A stretch of 50,486 nucleotides of DNA from Salinicola salarius (GTDB taxonomy: Bacteria > Pseudomonadota > Gammaproteobacteria > Pseudomonadales > Halomonadaceae), in NCBI RefSeq assembly GCF_003206135.1, contig NZ_PZJT01000015.1, forward strand, positions 64,189 to 114,674, written 5' to 3'. Position numbers and translations under genes: made by a program. The notes beneath the pieces were generated by a model. That model was not told the DNA's origin and did not search any database. It saw nothing but the letters and a program-made list of their open reading frames with translations. Below are positions 8,797 to 18,127 of the stretch, in pieces. Position 1 is the stretch's first letter. Every line of letters begins with the position of its first letter.

Positions 8797-8860
8797 GGCT
8801 GCGAGTCGGGCCGCGCTCCCCGAGGCTGAAGGCCATTCTCGGATGGCCGCTATCGCAGCC
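8797..8860 (+). other. Nested hairpin between prkA and yeaH
   Basis: Outer stem GGCTGCGA (8797-8804) pairs with TCGCAGCC (8853-8860). Inside it, GGCCAT (8831-8836) pairs with ATGGCC (8843-8848). There is no T-run, so it is an RNA processing, stabilising or attenuating structure rather than a terminator. It ends about 8 nt before the yeaH ribosome site. Confidence 0.5.
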
Positions 8861-8877
8861 AGTCTGCGGGAGGTGCC

Positions 8878-10161
8878 ATGAGTTACTTCATCGATCGACG
8901 CCCCAACGCACGCCACAAGAGTGCGGTCAATCGTCAACGGTTCTTGCAGCGCTATCGTTCCCACATCAAGCGCGCCGTGGAAGAGTCGGTGAATCGGCGC
9001 TCGATCACCGATATGGAGCGCGGCGAAAAAGTCTCGATTCCCACCAAGGATATCTCCGAGCCTTCGTTTCAACATGGGCCGGGTGGCCGGCGTACGGTTG
9101 TGAGTCCGGGAAACAAGGAGTTTGCCGAGGGAGATCGATTGCGCCGCCCCGGGGGCGGAGGCGGTGGTGGCGGCAGTGGCGAGGGTCAGGCAGGGAATCA
9201 GGGCGAGGGCATGGACGAGTTCGTGTTCTCGCTGTCACGAGAAGAGTTTCTCGATTTCGTCTTCGATGGCCTGGAGCTGCCGCATCTGGAGCGCAAGCAG
9301 CTGCAGGTTCTGGAAGAGACCCGGCCGGTAAGGGCAGGCATCTCCAAGGAGGGCGTGCCGGCGCGCATCAATATCGTACGTTCGATGCGCGAGGCCCAGG
9401 CCCGGCGTATCGGCATGCGGGCGCCATTGAAACGAGCGCTGCGCGAGGCCCAGGAGGCGCTCGACATCGAAGAGCGCAAGGACCCGGTGTTGCGCAATCC
9501 GGCGCGTATCGATGAGCTGAAATCCGAAATCACCCGGCTGGAGAAGCGGATCGCGTCGATTCCGTTCCTGGATACCTACGACCTGCGCTACAACCACCTC
9601 ACGCATCAGCCGATGCCATCGAACCAGGCCGTGATGTTCTGCATCATGGACGTCTCCGGCTCGATGACCCAGGCGCACAAGGATATCGGCAAGCGCTTCT
9701 TCCTGCTGCTCTATCTGTTTCTCGAACGCAATTACGAGAAGGTCGAGCTGGTGTTCGTGCGCCACCACACCGTGGCCAAGGAGGTCGACGAAGAGGAGTT
9801 CTTCTATTCGCGGGAGACTGGCGGCACGATCGTCTCCAGTGCCCTGACGCTGGTCAACAGCATCATCGAGGCGCGCTACGCGCCCGAACAGTGGAATCTC
9901 TACGTGGCCCAGGCCAGCGACGGCGACAACTGGGATGACGACTCGTCGACCTGTCTCGAGCTGCTCAATGAATCGTTGATGTGCAAGTTGCAGTACTTCA
10001 CCTACGTGGAGATCACGCCTCATGCCCACCAGGCGCTGTGGGAGGCCTACGACACGGTGCGGGCGGCCTATCCCGAGCGCTTCGCCATGCAGCAGATCGT
10101 TCAGGCGGAAGATATCTATCCGGTCTTCCGCGAGCTCTTTCGGCAGCGTGCGCAAGGCTGA
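8878..10161 (+). CDS. yeaH: YeaH/YhbH family protein (DUF444, von Willebrand factor A fold)
   Basis: 427 aa, matching the UPF0229/DUF444 family. It has a basic N-terminus ([20 protein letters not shown]), a glycine run at about 95-102, and a C-terminal vWA domain with the metal-site motif DVSGSMTQ. In this family the gene always travels with prkA and usually spoVR. The role is probably a partner or target of the PrkA kinase. GGGAGG precedes the ATG. The gene lies about 110 nt downstream of prkA behind a hairpin and is cotranscribed, by inference. Confidence 0.93.
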   Translation: MSYFIDRRPNARHKSAVNRQRFLQRYRSHIKRAVEESVNRRSITDMERGEKVSIPTKDISEPSFQHGPGGRRTVVSPGNKEFAEGDRLRRPGGGGGGGGSGEGQAGNQGEGMDEFVFSLSREEFLDFVFDGLELPHLERKQLQVLEETRPVRAGISKEGVPARINIVRSMREAQARRIGMRAPLKRALREAQEALDIEERKDPVLRNPARIDELKSEITRLEKRIASIPFLDTYDLRYNHLTHQPMPSNQAVMFCIMDVSGSMTQAHKDIGKRFFLLLYLFLERNYEKVELVFVRHHTVAKEVDEEEFFYSRETGGTIVSSALTLVNSIIEARYAPEQWNLYVAQASDGDNWDDDSSTCLELLNESLMCKLQYFTYVEITPHAHQALWEAYDTVRAAYPERFAMQQIVQAEDIYPVFRELFRQRAQG

Positions 10162-10211
10162 CATCGATATCGCGGGCAGCAGGATGGGACGGACGCAGCG
10201 AGGAAACCACG

Positions 10212-11768
10212 ATGACGCGACGCAAGCCCATAGCCACCGGTTCGGATTGGAACTTCGAGGCGCTCGAGTCCTACGAGCGTGCCATCGCCGAGTTGGCCAG
10301 GGAGTATCGGTTGGACACCTACCCCAACCAGATAGAGATCATTACCTCCGAGCAGATGATGGATGCCTACGCCAGCGTGGGCATGCCGATCGGCTATCAC
10401 CACTGGTCGTTCGGCAAGCAGTTCCTGTCGGTGGAGCAGGCCTACCGTCGTGGCCAGATGGGGCTGGCCTACGAACTGGTGATCAATTCCGATCCCTGCA
10501 TCGCCTATCTGATGGAAGAGAATTCGCTGATGATGCAGGTGCTGGTCATCGCGCACGCCTGCTACGGGCACAATTCGTTCTTCAAGGGCAACTATCTGTT
10601 CCGAACCTGGACCGATGCCTCGGCGATCGTCGATTATCTGGTCTTTGCGCGCAGTTATGTCGCCAAGTGTGAAGAGCGTCACGGAGTCGAGGCCGTCGAG
10701 CAGTTGCTCGATGCCTGTCATGCCCTGCAGAACTACGGCGTCGATCGCTACAAGCGGCCTTCGCCGATTTCGGCCGATGAAGAAGCGCGTCGCCAGGAGG
10801 AGCGGGAGGCGTATCTGCAGACGCAGGTCAACCGACTCTGGAGCACGATTCCGCCGGTAGTGAGCGAGCTGGCCCAGGAGCCGCTGCATGATCACGAGAA
10901 CGATCCGCTGGGGCTCCATCGTCACGGTCGCTATCCCAGCGAGCCGCAGGAGAACCTGCTCTATTTCCTCGAGAAGAATGCGCCGCTGCTGGAGCCGTGG
11001 CAGCGCGAGATCGTGCGTATCGTGCGCAAGCTTGCCCAGTATTTCTATCCGCAGCGTCAGACCCAGGTAATGAATGAGGGCTGGGCGACGTTCTGGCACT
11101 ACACCTTGATGAACCGCCTTTATGACGACGGCCTGATCGACGAGGGCATCATGCTCGAGTTCCTGCAGTCGCATACCTCGGTCATCACCCAGCCGGGTTT
11201 CGACAGCCCTTATTTCAACGGCATCAATCCGTATGCGCTGGGATTCGCGATGTTCAGCGATATCCAGCGCATCTGCCGGGCACCGACCGAAGAAGACCGC
11301 GAGTGGTTCCCCGACATCGCCGGCAGCGACTGGCTGGAGACGCTGCATTTCGCGATGCAGAACTTCAAGGACGAATCGTTCATTCAGCAGTTCCTGTCGC
11401 CCAAGGTGATTCGCGATCTCAAGCTCTTCAGCCTGGTCGATGATGACCGCGACGACAGCCTCCAGATCGAGGCGATTCACGACGACCGTGGCTATCGCCG
11501 GATCCGCGAGGCGTTGAGCGTGCAGTACGCGCTATCCGCTCGCGAGCCCAACATCCAGGTCTGGGAAGCCGACATTCGTGGCGATCGATCGCTGACGCTG
11601 CGCCATGTGCAGGATCGTCGGCGTCCGCTGGGGCAGAGCCTGTTTCCGGTCATGCGCTATCTGCACCAATTGTGGGGATTTCCCATCAAGCTCGAATCGA
11701 CGGAAGAAGGCGATATCGTGCGCCGCTATCAATGGCCGATTCCCGAGCCGACGCGAGAATCGGCGTGA
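10212..11768 (+). CDS. spoVR: SpoVR family protein (YcgB-like)
   Basis: 518 aa, close to E. coli YcgB (510 aa). The early segment GSDWNFEALESYERAIAE and the HNSFFKGNYLF and EGWATFWHYTLMN segments are family hallmarks. The His and Glu in the last motif resemble a metal-binding HExxH-like site, but no activity is proven. ATG 10212 is 50 nt after yeaH and follows GAGGAAACC. The frame is open upstream into yeaH, but family N-termini start near here. It is the third member of the prkA-yeaH-spoVR stress operon. Cytosolic; biochemical role unknown. Confidence 0.93.
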   Translation: MTRRKPIATGSDWNFEALESYERAIAELAREYRLDTYPNQIEIITSEQMMDAYASVGMPIGYHHWSFGKQFLSVEQAYRRGQMGLAYELVINSDPCIAYLMEENSLMMQVLVIAHACYGHNSFFKGNYLFRTWTDASAIVDYLVFARSYVAKCEERHGVEAVEQLLDACHALQNYGVDRYKRPSPISADEEARRQEEREAYLQTQVNRLWSTIPPVVSELAQEPLHDHENDPLGLHRHGRYPSEPQENLLYFLEKNAPLLEPWQREIVRIVRKLAQYFYPQRQTQVMNEGWATFWHYTLMNRLYDDGLIDEGIMLEFLQSHTSVITQPGFDSPYFNGINPYALGFAMFSDIQRICRAPTEEDREWFPDIAGSDWLETLHFAMQNFKDESFIQQFLSPKVIRDLKLFSLVDDDRDDSLQIEAIHDDRGYRRIREALSVQYALSAREPNIQVWEADIRGDRSLTLRHVQDRRRPLGQSLFPVMRYLHQLWGFPIKLESTEEGDIVRRYQWPIPEPTRESA

Positions 11769-11875
11769 ATACGCCCGTGCGGCATGCCCAGTCGCAGAGC
11801 TGATATACTCGCCCGATCGCTATCATTCTGGTTATGGGTCTGCCGGTTGCGGGCCTGATTCGGTGGGAGAGGGAA

Positions 11876-12151
11876 ATGCAGAACGCCGTCATTCTGATCA
11901 ATGTCGAAAAGGGCCGGATTCGCGGTGTCGCCGAACAGCTGGCCGACCTGGAGGGAATCAGCGAAGTCTATTCGACCTGCGGTCGCTATGACCTGATCGC
12001 CATCGCCCGCACGCGGGATTTCGAGTCCCTGGCCACGCTGGTGACCGAGCGCCTGATGGGCGTCGAGGGGATTCGCGATACCGAGACACTCAATGCCATG
12101 CAGGTGCATTCGCGCCACGATCTCGATGCCATGTTCTCCGTCGGCCTCTGA
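11876..12151 (+). CDS. Stand-alone Lrp/AsnC ligand-binding (RAM) domain protein
   Basis: 91 aa equal to the C-terminal effector domain of Lrp/AsnC regulators, with no helix-turn-helix. MQNAVILINVEKGRI starts the first strand of the fold, and SEVYSTCGRYDLIAI matches the second half-motif. Such stand-alone RAM proteins form beta-sandwich oligomers that sense amino acids or modulate full-length Lrp proteins. GAGAGGGAA precedes the ATG; the upstream start at 11834 has no ribosome site. It lies about 110 nt after spoVR and just before the nuclease gene, so they may be cotranscribed. Confidence 0.85.
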   Translation: MQNAVILINVEKGRIRGVAEQLADLEGISEVYSTCGRYDLIAIARTRDFESLATLVTERLMGVEGIRDTETLNAMQVHSRHDLDAMFSVGL

Positions 12152-12157
12152 GTTCCG

Positions 12158-13012
12158 GTGGCGCGTCGTCGAAGGCGAGGACTGCTGGGGCAGTTGGCTC
12201 GCTCGTCTCGGATAGGGCTCGTTTTTGTCGTCGTCATCAGCGGGCTGTGGTACTGGCAGGAAGGCGATGTTCGCGACCGGCTAAGCTGGATGGGCGTGCC
12301 CGAGTGGCAGTGGAACGACTGGCGGGGCTGGAACCGCGTGCTGCGCAACGACGGCTTCCTGGTGGGGTGGTCGGACGTGCGGGGCGAGGCGCTGTGGGCG
12401 GGCTATGTCCTGAATCGTGTCGATGATACCCATAGCCAGCCGCGGCCCGATCGCTTCGAGTCCGACTGGCGTAGCCTGTGGCCGATCAGCAGTGATGACT
12501 ACACCCATAGTGGCTACGATCGGGGGCATCTGGCGCCGAATTATGCGATGTCGGTCGTTCATGGCCGCGATGCGCAGCTGGCCAGCTTCCTGATGACCAA
12601 CATCACCCCGCAACGGCCCAAGCTCAATCGGCAGCTGTGGCAACGCCTGGAAGAAGCCGTCATCGATGACTTCGTGCCGCGTTTCGGTCGCGTGTGGGTC
12701 ATTACCGGGCCAGTCTTCGATGATCAACTGCTGCATCGGGTGGGCTTTACCCAGATCCCCGTGGGCTTCTACAAGATAGTGGTCGTTCCCGATCAAACGC
12801 CGCGGGCGCTGGCGTTTTTCATGCCCCAGAACGTGGCCGGCAACGAGCCGCTGGACCGTTTCCTGATCACCATCGACGAACTCGAGGCGCGTACCGGGCT
12901 CGATTTCTTCCCGCAACTGGCCGACTCCGTCGAGCGTCGAATGGAAGGGCGCGTAGAGACCGCCGGTTGGGGGCTGGAGGCCGTTTCGACACGTCCGGGG
13001 CGTTATCAGTAA
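12158..13012 (+). CDS. DNA/RNA non-specific endonuclease, membrane-anchored
   Basis: 284 aa with a basic start (ARRRRRG), then a hydrophobic segment at about 18-34 (RIGLVFVVVISGLWYW) acting as signal anchor. The nuclease domain follows, with the catalytic motif YDRGHLAPN (H124) and the metal-site region SFLMTNITPQ. The betabetaalpha-Me NUC1 family degrades DNA and RNA non-specifically. The anchor places the enzyme in the periplasm, so nutrient salvage or degradation of incoming DNA is likely. The start is GTG 12158, only 6 nt after the preceding gene. An internal ATG at 12290 would remove the anchor. Confidence 0.9.
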   Translation: MARRRRRGLLGQLARSSRIGLVFVVVISGLWYWQEGDVRDRLSWMGVPEWQWNDWRGWNRVLRNDGFLVGWSDVRGEALWAGYVLNRVDDTHSQPRPDRFESDWRSLWPISSDDYTHSGYDRGHLAPNYAMSVVHGRDAQLASFLMTNITPQRPKLNRQLWQRLEEAVIDDFVPRFGRVWVITGPVFDDQLLHRVGFTQIPVGFYKIVVVPDQTPRALAFFMPQNVAGNEPLDRFLITIDELEARTGLDFFPQLADSVERRMEGRVETAGWGLEAVSTRPGRYQ

Positions 13013-13052
13013 CGTCCGTGGGCGTCGTCGAGCCTGCGTCTTGATGCCGAGC

Positions 13053-13109
13053 GTTGATGAAACAGAAAGGTGTTGATGAAACAGGAGGGCGTTGAAAAAC
13101 GGGAAAAGC
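13053..13109. repeat. 19-bp tandem repeat after the nuclease gene
   Basis: GTTGATGAAACAGAAAGGT (13053-13071), GTTGATGAAACAGGAGGGC (13072-13090) and a decayed third copy (13091-13109). Confidence 0.8.
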
Positions 13110-13183
13110 TAGAGAACGGGAGAGGCAGAAACAATGACAAGAGGATGAAGCAGAGTGTCGCGAGGAAACGATCACATGACACA

Positions 13184-13270
13184 TGGTGCCCAGGAGAGGA
13201 CTTGAACCTCCACGTCCGTAAGGACACTAGCACCTGAAGCTAGCGCGTCTACCAATTCCGCCACCTGGGC
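13184..13270 (-). tRNA. tRNA-Leu (CAG), copy 3 of the transcript
   Basis: 87-nt class II tRNA with a long variable arm, acceptor GCCCAGG/CCTGGGC, anticodon loop TTCAGGT (CAG), and CCA encoded. Confidence 0.95.
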
Positions 13271-13301
13271 GTGTCATGCAAATCTGATACTGCAGTCTGG
13301 A

Positions 13302-13388
13302 TGGTGCCCGGAAGAGGACTTGAACCTCCACGTCCGTAAGGACACTAGCACCTGAAGCTAGCGCGTCTACCAATTCCGCCATCCGGGC
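13302..13388 (-). tRNA. tRNA-Leu (CAG), copy 2 of the transcript
   Basis: Identical core to its neighbours. The acceptor GCCCGGA/TTCCGGGC differs by paired changes, so it remains functional. Confidence 0.95.
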
Positions 13389-13451
13389 TTATCCGGCCTT
13401 GAATGCATGGCTTTCGCGAATTTTCATTCCCGAAATCCCCACCGTAAGCGA

Positions 13452-13538
13452 TGGTGCCCAGAAGAGGACTTGAACCTCCACGTCCGTAAGGACACTAGCA
13501 CCTGAAGCTAGCGCGTCTACCAATTCCGCCATCTGGGC
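13452..13538 (-). tRNA. tRNA-Leu (CAG), copy 1 of the transcript
   Basis: Promoter-proximal copy with acceptor GCCCAGA/TCTGGGC and anticodon CAG. The three copies differ only in acceptor-stem pairs and spacers. Confidence 0.95.
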
Positions 13539-13551
13539 CAAGGCGCGATGC

Positions 13552-13579
13552 ATAATACCGACTCTGTGTCCGAATGCAA
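13552..13579 (-). promoter_or_regulatory. sigma-70 promoter of tRNA-Leu cluster
   Basis: On the minus strand TTGCAT, a 16-nt spacer and TATTAT; the first tRNA-Leu begins 14 nt downstream. Confidence 0.75.
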
Positions 13580-13677
13580 GCCTCTCGTGTGCGGTATCTG
13601 TTTCGCTCCGGCATCACCTGGTGTTGCGGCGATACGCGCCGTCGGCACGGCAATTGGTCACGTTGGACAGTGCATGG

Positions 13678-13706
13678 TTGGGTCGAGCAGACGTGGCCGC
13701 TATACT
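13678..13706 (+). promoter_or_regulatory. rnr: Candidate promoter of rnr
   Basis: TTGGGT (13678-13683), exact 17-nt spacer, TATACT (13701-13706), about 100 nt before rnr and divergent from the tRNA-Leu promoter. Confidence 0.6.
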
Positions 13707-13807
13707 TGGGGCATGAATCCCAAAAAATCGAACGGCCCAGGCCGCCCGCCGCGTGACTATTCTCTACAACCCAGGCCCCGCTGGCTCAACGCAAGGATGA
13801 TGGTTGC

Positions 13808-16246
13808 ATGACTCATTGGACGTTGAACGATGATCCGCACGCGGCTCGCGAAACCCAGAAATACGATAACCCCGTGCCCAGTCGCGAATACCTGCTGTCG
13901 CGTCTGGAGGAGTACGGCAAGCCGATTACTCATGAAAACATGAGCGCCATGCTGGGGCTCGAGGACGAGAACCAGCTGGAAGCCGTGCGTCGGCGCCTGG
14001 CCGCCATGGAGCGCGACGGTCAGATCCTCAGGGATCGCAAGGGCGCCTATGCCTTGATCGACAAGCTCGATCTGATCAAGGGCCGGGTGCAGGGCCACCG
14101 GGACGGCATGGGCTTTCTGATTCGCCATGATGGCGTCAAGCCCGACCTGGTGTTGCCGCCGCGCCAGATGCGCCGCGTCTTCGATGGCGACGTAGTGCTG
14201 GCACGCATCAGCGGTCAGGATCGTCGTGGCCGCGCCGAAGGCACCATCGCCGAAGTGCTGGCGCGCAATACCCAGACGCTGGTTGGCGTGTTCCGTCAGA
14301 ACACTTCGGAATTCGCCGTGCTGATACCGGAAAATTCCCGCATCAGCCAGGAAGTGATCATCCCGCACAGCGTCAGCGGTGGGGCAAGAGACGGCCAGAT
14401 CGTGTCGGTGCGCATCACCCAGCAGCCGGAAACCCGCAAGCAGCCGGTCGGCGAGGTGGTGGAGATCCTGGGGGAGAGGATGGACCCCGGTCTCGAGATC
14501 GATATCGCGATTCGTTCCCACGATATCCCGGCAGAGTTCCCGCCGGAAGTGGAGCATCAGATCGCTGGCATGTCGGCCGAAGTGAAGGAAGAGGACAAGG
14601 TGGCGCGCATCGACCTGCGCGAGATGCCGCTGGTGACCATCGACGGCGAAGACGCCAAGGATTTCGACGACGCCGTCTGTGCCTGGAAGACGAAATCCGG
14701 GAGCTGGAAACTGGTCGTGGCGATTGCCGATGTTTCCCATTACGTCCGTGGCGGCAGTGCGCTGGATAACGAGGCCCACATTCGCGGCAATTCCGTCTAC
14801 TTCCCCGGCCAGGTCGTGCCGATGCTGCCGGAGCTGCTTTCCAACGGGCTCTGTTCGCTCAATCCGCACGTCGATCGCCTGACCATGGTCTGCGAGATGA
14901 ACATTTCGCAGAACGGCACGATCAGCCGCTACAAGTTCTACGAGGCGGTGATCCAGTCTCATGCGCGACTGACCTATAACCAGGTCGGCACCATGCTGGA
15001 GGAGCCGGACAGCGAAGAGGGAGTGGCGCTACGCGAGCAGTATCGCGAGCTGGTGCCTTCGCTCGAGAATTTGCACGCGCTCTACAAGGTGCTGCGCAAG
15101 GCGCGGGAAGTGCGTGGCGCCATCGACTTCGATACCACCGAAACGCAGATCGTCTTCAACGACGAGCGCAAGATCGAGAAGATCGTTCCGCGCACCCGCA
15201 ACGACGCCCATAAGCTGATCGAGGAGTGCATGCTGGCCGCCAACGTGGCCACGGCTCGCTTCCTCGACAAGCATGACCTGCCCGCGCTCTATCGTGTTCA
15301 CCAGTCGCCAGCCTCGGAGCGACTGGAGAACCTGCGCGTGTTCCTGGGTGAGCTGGGCCTGACCCTGGGTGGCGGCGACGAGCCGACGCCCAAGGACTAT
15401 CAGGCGCTGCGAGAGGTGATCCAGGATCGCCCGGATTTCGACATCATCCAGACCGTGATGCTGCGTTCGATGAGCCAGGCCGTCTATTCGCCGCAGAACG
15501 ACGGGCACTTCGGGCTCGCCTATCAGGCCTATGCGCATTTCACCTCGCCGATCCGCCGCTATCCCGATCTGCTGGTCCATCGTGCGATCCGTTCCGTCAT
15601 CCGGGGACCGCGTCAGACCCAGACCGTGCTGCGTGCCGAGGGTGCGCCAGTGGAAAAACCCTCCACCTGGTGCCCGTATACCTTCGAGCAGATGATCGAG
15701 CTAGGCGAGCACTGCTCGATGACCGAGCGCCGCGCCGACGAGGCGACCCGTGACGTGACCGACTGGCTGAAGTGCGAGTTCCTCTCGGACAAGGTCGGCG
15801 AGGTCTACGAAGGTACAATCGCCTCGGTAACGCAGTTCGGAATTTTCGTGCGCCTCGACGACGTCTACGTGGAAGGGCTGGTGCACGTCACCTCCCTGCC
15901 ATCCGACTACTATCACTACGAAGCCGAGAAACACCGCCTCAAGGGCGAGCGCAGCGGCGTGGCCTATCGACTGGGCGATGGCGTGACCGTTCGCGTGGCG
16001 CGGGTGGACCTCGACGACCGCAAGATCGATTTCGATCTGGCCGACGCGACACCGCGTCACCACCGCACGCCACGCAGCCACAAGCCCGGTGGCGGAGCCG
16101 GCGACAGCGCTGCCCCGGCCAGGAAGTCGTCGGGCAAGAATCGCCCCGGCAAAAGCGAGCGTCAGGGCGCCTCTACCGGCAACGAAGAGGGCGGTGCGCC
16201 CAAGCGCCGGTCTCGTGGCCCGCGTCAGCGTCGAGGCAAGCGATGA
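13808..16246 (+). CDS. rnr: Ribonuclease R
   Basis: 3'-5' hydrolytic exoribonuclease for structured RNA, mRNA turnover and rRNA quality control. 812 aa, as in E. coli (813). Domains in order: N-terminal winged helix (about 25-85, SREYLLSRLEEYGKP), cold-shock domains (about 85-245), the RNB catalytic domain with the acidic motif IDGEDAKDFDDAV (about 275-290), an S1 domain (about 655-740, YEGTIASVTQFGIFVRLDD) and a Lys/Arg-rich tail ending KRRSRGPRQRRGKR. The basic tail is typical of RNase R rather than RNase II. It precedes rlmB by 49 nt, as in many gammaproteobacteria. Cytosolic. Confidence 0.97.
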   Translation: MTHWTLNDDPHAARETQKYDNPVPSREYLLSRLEEYGKPITHENMSAMLGLEDENQLEAVRRRLAAMERDGQILRDRKGAYALIDKLDLIKGRVQGHRDGMGFLIRHDGVKPDLVLPPRQMRRVFDGDVVLARISGQDRRGRAEGTIAEVLARNTQTLVGVFRQNTSEFAVLIPENSRISQEVIIPHSVSGGARDGQIVSVRITQQPETRKQPVGEVVEILGERMDPGLEIDIAIRSHDIPAEFPPEVEHQIAGMSAEVKEEDKVARIDLREMPLVTIDGEDAKDFDDAVCAWKTKSGSWKLVVAIADVSHYVRGGSALDNEAHIRGNSVYFPGQVVPMLPELLSNGLCSLNPHVDRLTMVCEMNISQNGTISRYKFYEAVIQSHARLTYNQVGTMLEEPDSEEGVALREQYRELVPSLENLHALYKVLRKAREVRGAIDFDTTETQIVFNDERKIEKIVPRTRNDAHKLIEECMLAANVATARFLDKHDLPALYRVHQSPASERLENLRVFLGELGLTLGGGDEPTPKDYQALREVIQDRPDFDIIQTVMLRSMSQAVYSPQNDGHFGLAYQAYAHFTSPIRRYPDLLVHRAIRSVIRGPRQTQTVLRAEGAPVEKPSTWCPYTFEQMIELGEHCSMTERRADEATRDVTDWLKCEFLSDKVGEVYEGTIASVTQFGIFVRLDDVYVEGLVHVTSLPSDYYHYEAEKHRLKGERSGVAYRLGDGVTVRVARVDLDDRKIDFDLADATPRHHRTPRSHKPGGGAGDSAAPARKSSGKNRPGKSERQGASTGNEEGGAPKRRSRGPRQRRGKR

Positions 16247-16295
16247 GCAAGTCGATCGTTAGAGGCGCACCGGATGGTCCAGGGTGGGTGATGCC

Positions 16296-17111
16296 ATGAG
16301 TCGTTCAGCGAACCGGCGTCAATCGGCCAGAACGGGGGAACGTCCCCGCACGCCAGACGGGCTGGAGCCGGTCTATGGCGTACATGCCGTTCGGGCGTCG
16401 TTCGAACGGGGCCAGCCGCCCAAGGTGCTGTGGATTCAGCAGGGGCACGCCGAGCACCGCCTGGAAGCCCTTTTACAGCTGGCTCACGCGGCGGGCTGTG
16501 ATTTGAAGCGAATGACGCGAGAAACACTGGACGGGATTTCCAACCAGGCCGCCCATCAGGGGGTGATCGGGTTCTGCGAACCGCTGGTCGCGGAGAGCGA
16601 AACTACCTTATGGTGGCGTCTCGAGCAGTGGCTGGCGGACAAGCCCCCGCTGCTGCTGATTCTCGATGGCGTCACTGACCCGCACAATCTGGGCGCTTGC
16701 CTGCGCAGTGCTGATGCTGCCGGCGTCAATGGCGTGATCGTGCCCAAGGACAAGTCTGCACCGCTGAACGCCACCGTACGCAAGGTGGCCTGTGGCGCGG
16801 CCGAACTCGTGCCGGTGTTTCAGGTCACCAACCTGGCGCGCTGCATGGAGAAGCTCAAGCAGCAGGGCGTCTGGATCACCGGCACCGCCGGCGAGGCCGA
16901 TGCGCTCGTCTATGACGCCGATTTCACCGTGCCCTGTGCGCTGGTGATGGGCGCGGAAGGCAAGGGCCTGCGCCGCCTGACTCGCGAAGCCTGCGACGGC
17001 CTGGTCAAATTGCCGATGCAGGGTGGGGTTTCCAGTCTCAATGTTTCGGTTGCCACCGGGATTTGCCTGTTCGAAGCCGTCCGCCAGCGCGGGCTCGTTG
17101 CCGCCGGTTAA
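16296..17111 (+). CDS. rlmB: 23S rRNA (guanosine-2'-O-)-methyltransferase RlmB
   Basis: SPOUT methyltransferase that modifies G2251 in the ribosomal P-loop using SAM. The N-terminal substrate-binding domain starts EPVYGVHAVRASFERG. The C-terminal knot carries motifs DGVTDPHNLGACLRSADAAG, GAEGKGLRRLT and MQGGVSSLNVSVATGI (motifs 1-3). The length of 271 aa is slightly above E. coli (243) because of a basic N-terminal extension. GTG 16284 is an alternative start; ATG 16296 has AGGGTGG upstream. It lies directly after rnr. Confidence 0.95.
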   Translation: MSRSANRRQSARTGERPRTPDGLEPVYGVHAVRASFERGQPPKVLWIQQGHAEHRLEALLQLAHAAGCDLKRMTRETLDGISNQAAHQGVIGFCEPLVAESETTLWWRLEQWLADKPPLLLILDGVTDPHNLGACLRSADAAGVNGVIVPKDKSAPLNATVRKVACGAAELVPVFQVTNLARCMEKLKQQGVWITGTAGEADALVYDADFTVPCALVMGAEGKGLRRLTREACDGLVKLPMQGGVSSLNVSVATGICLFEAVRQRGLVAAG

Positions 17112-17141
17112 ACTTGCACCCGGTGGCCCCTGTCTCTACAA

Positions 17142-17169
17142 TTGCGCGGTTCTATGGGCAGGCTATGCT
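17142..17169 (+). promoter_or_regulatory. Candidate promoter of rpsF operon
   Basis: TTGCGC, 16-nt spacer, TATGCT. It would leave a leader of about 200 nt before rpsF, enough for ribosomal-protein autoregulation. Confidence 0.45.
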
Positions 17170-17278
17170 CATGGAATGCGGTTCTGTTCCGGAGATGCCT
17201 GATGCGCCAGGCTCGCCTGACGGCTCGGAAGCGCCGGGATAGAGCGCCAATTGGTCTGAATATTCGGATATAGATGCG

Positions 17279-17304
17279 GTCGAGTACCGCAATCCGGTAT
17301 CGAC
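17279..17304 (+). promoter_or_regulatory. Leader hairpin of rpsF, possible S6:S18 binding element
   Basis: GTCGA (17279-17283) pairs with TCGAC (17300-17304). After a single bulged G, TACCG (17285-17289) pairs with CGGTA (17295-17299), with loop CAATC. It sits 73 nt upstream of rpsF. Known S6:S18 leaders bind through a CCG-containing hairpin, and CCG is present here. The hairpin is seen; the role is inferred. Confidence 0.4.
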
Positions 17305-17377
17305 TCCTTGCTTCTCGTGGTGGCCCTCTATTGATGATCGGCACCGCGCGGAAGCTGCCAAACCGAAAGGAGCTAAC

Positions 17378-17797
17378 ATGCGTCATTATGAAATCGTGTT
17401 CATGGTCCATCCGGACCAGAGCGAGCAGGTTCCCGCCATGGTCGAGCGCTACACCAGCCTCGTGACCGAAAACGGTGGCACCGTGCATCGTCTCGAAGAC
17501 TGGGGTCGCCGTCACCTGGCTTACCCGATCAACAAGATCCACAAGGCACATTACGTGCTGATGAACATCGAATGCAGCGGCGAGACCCTCGACGAGATCG
17601 AGAACATCTTCCGCTTCAACGATGCCATCATCCGCAGCATGATCGTGCGCAGCAAAGAGGCCGTGACCGAAGCCTCGCCGATGATGAAGCCGGCTGAAGA
17701 AAAGAGCCGTCGCCGTGACGACAAGTCCTCCGAGCGTGGCGATCGTGAGCGTTCCGAGCGCCCCGAGCGTTCCGAAACTGCCGCAGAAACCAACTGA
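17378..17797 (+). CDS. rpsF: 30S ribosomal protein S6
   Basis: 139 aa, ferredoxin-like fold, bound to S18 on the 30S platform. [19 protein letters not shown] and [20 protein letters not shown] are standard S6 segments. The C-terminal tail is long and highly charged, with RSE/RPE repeats (about 105-139), as in several gammaproteobacteria where S6 is modified by glutamate ligation. A strong AAAGGAG precedes the ATG. First gene of the rpsF-rpsR-DUF2232-rplI run. Confidence 0.97.
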   Translation: MRHYEIVFMVHPDQSEQVPAMVERYTSLVTENGGTVHRLEDWGRRHLAYPINKIHKAHYVLMNIECSGETLDEIENIFRFNDAIIRSMIVRSKEAVTEASPMMKPAEEKSRRRDDKSSERGDRERSERPERSETAAETN

Positions 17798-17823
17798 TCC
17801 GATTTCGCTAAGGAGAGACTCTC

Positions 17824-18051
17824 ATGGCACGTTTTTTCCGTCGCCGTAAGTTCTGCCGCTTCACCGCCGAAGGCGTGAAGTACATCGACTACAAAGACAT
17901 CGATACGCTGAAGGCCTACGTCACCGAAACCGGCAAGATCGTTCCGAGCCGTATTACGGGTACCCAGGCACGCTACCAGCGTCAGCTGTCCACCGCTATC
18001 AAGCGGGCGCGTTACCTGGCGCTGCTGCCGTACTCCGACAGCCACCAGTAA
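17824..18051 (+). CDS. rpsR: 30S ribosomal protein S18
   Basis: 75 aa, normal length. [22 protein letters not shown] and the C-terminal [14 protein letters not shown] are diagnostic. AAGGAG lies upstream, 26 nt after rpsF. It forms a heterodimer with S6 on the small subunit. There is no rplT/priB-like gene between S6 and S18, unlike E. coli, where priB sits here. Confidence 0.97.
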   Translation: MARFFRRRKFCRFTAEGVKYIDYKDIDTLKAYVTETGKIVPSRITGTQARYQRQLSTAIKRARYLALLPYSDSHQ

Positions 18052-18073
18052 ACCCTGATTCGATATCCTTGAT

Positions 18074-18114
18074 CGGTAAACCCGGGTTCCGGTAAACCCA
18101 GGTTTCGGTAAACC
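18074..18114. repeat. 16-bp tandem repeat before the DUF2232 gene
   Basis: CGGTAAACCCGGGTTC, CGGTAAACCCAGGTTT and a 9-bp third copy, ending 13 nt before the next start codon. Confidence 0.85.
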
Positions 18115-18127
18115 ACAGCGAGGCATC

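Noticed and set aside
13548..13811. 87-aa frame upstream of rnr
   Set aside because: Overlaps both the tRNA-Leu promoter and the likely rnr promoter and lacks a ribosome site.
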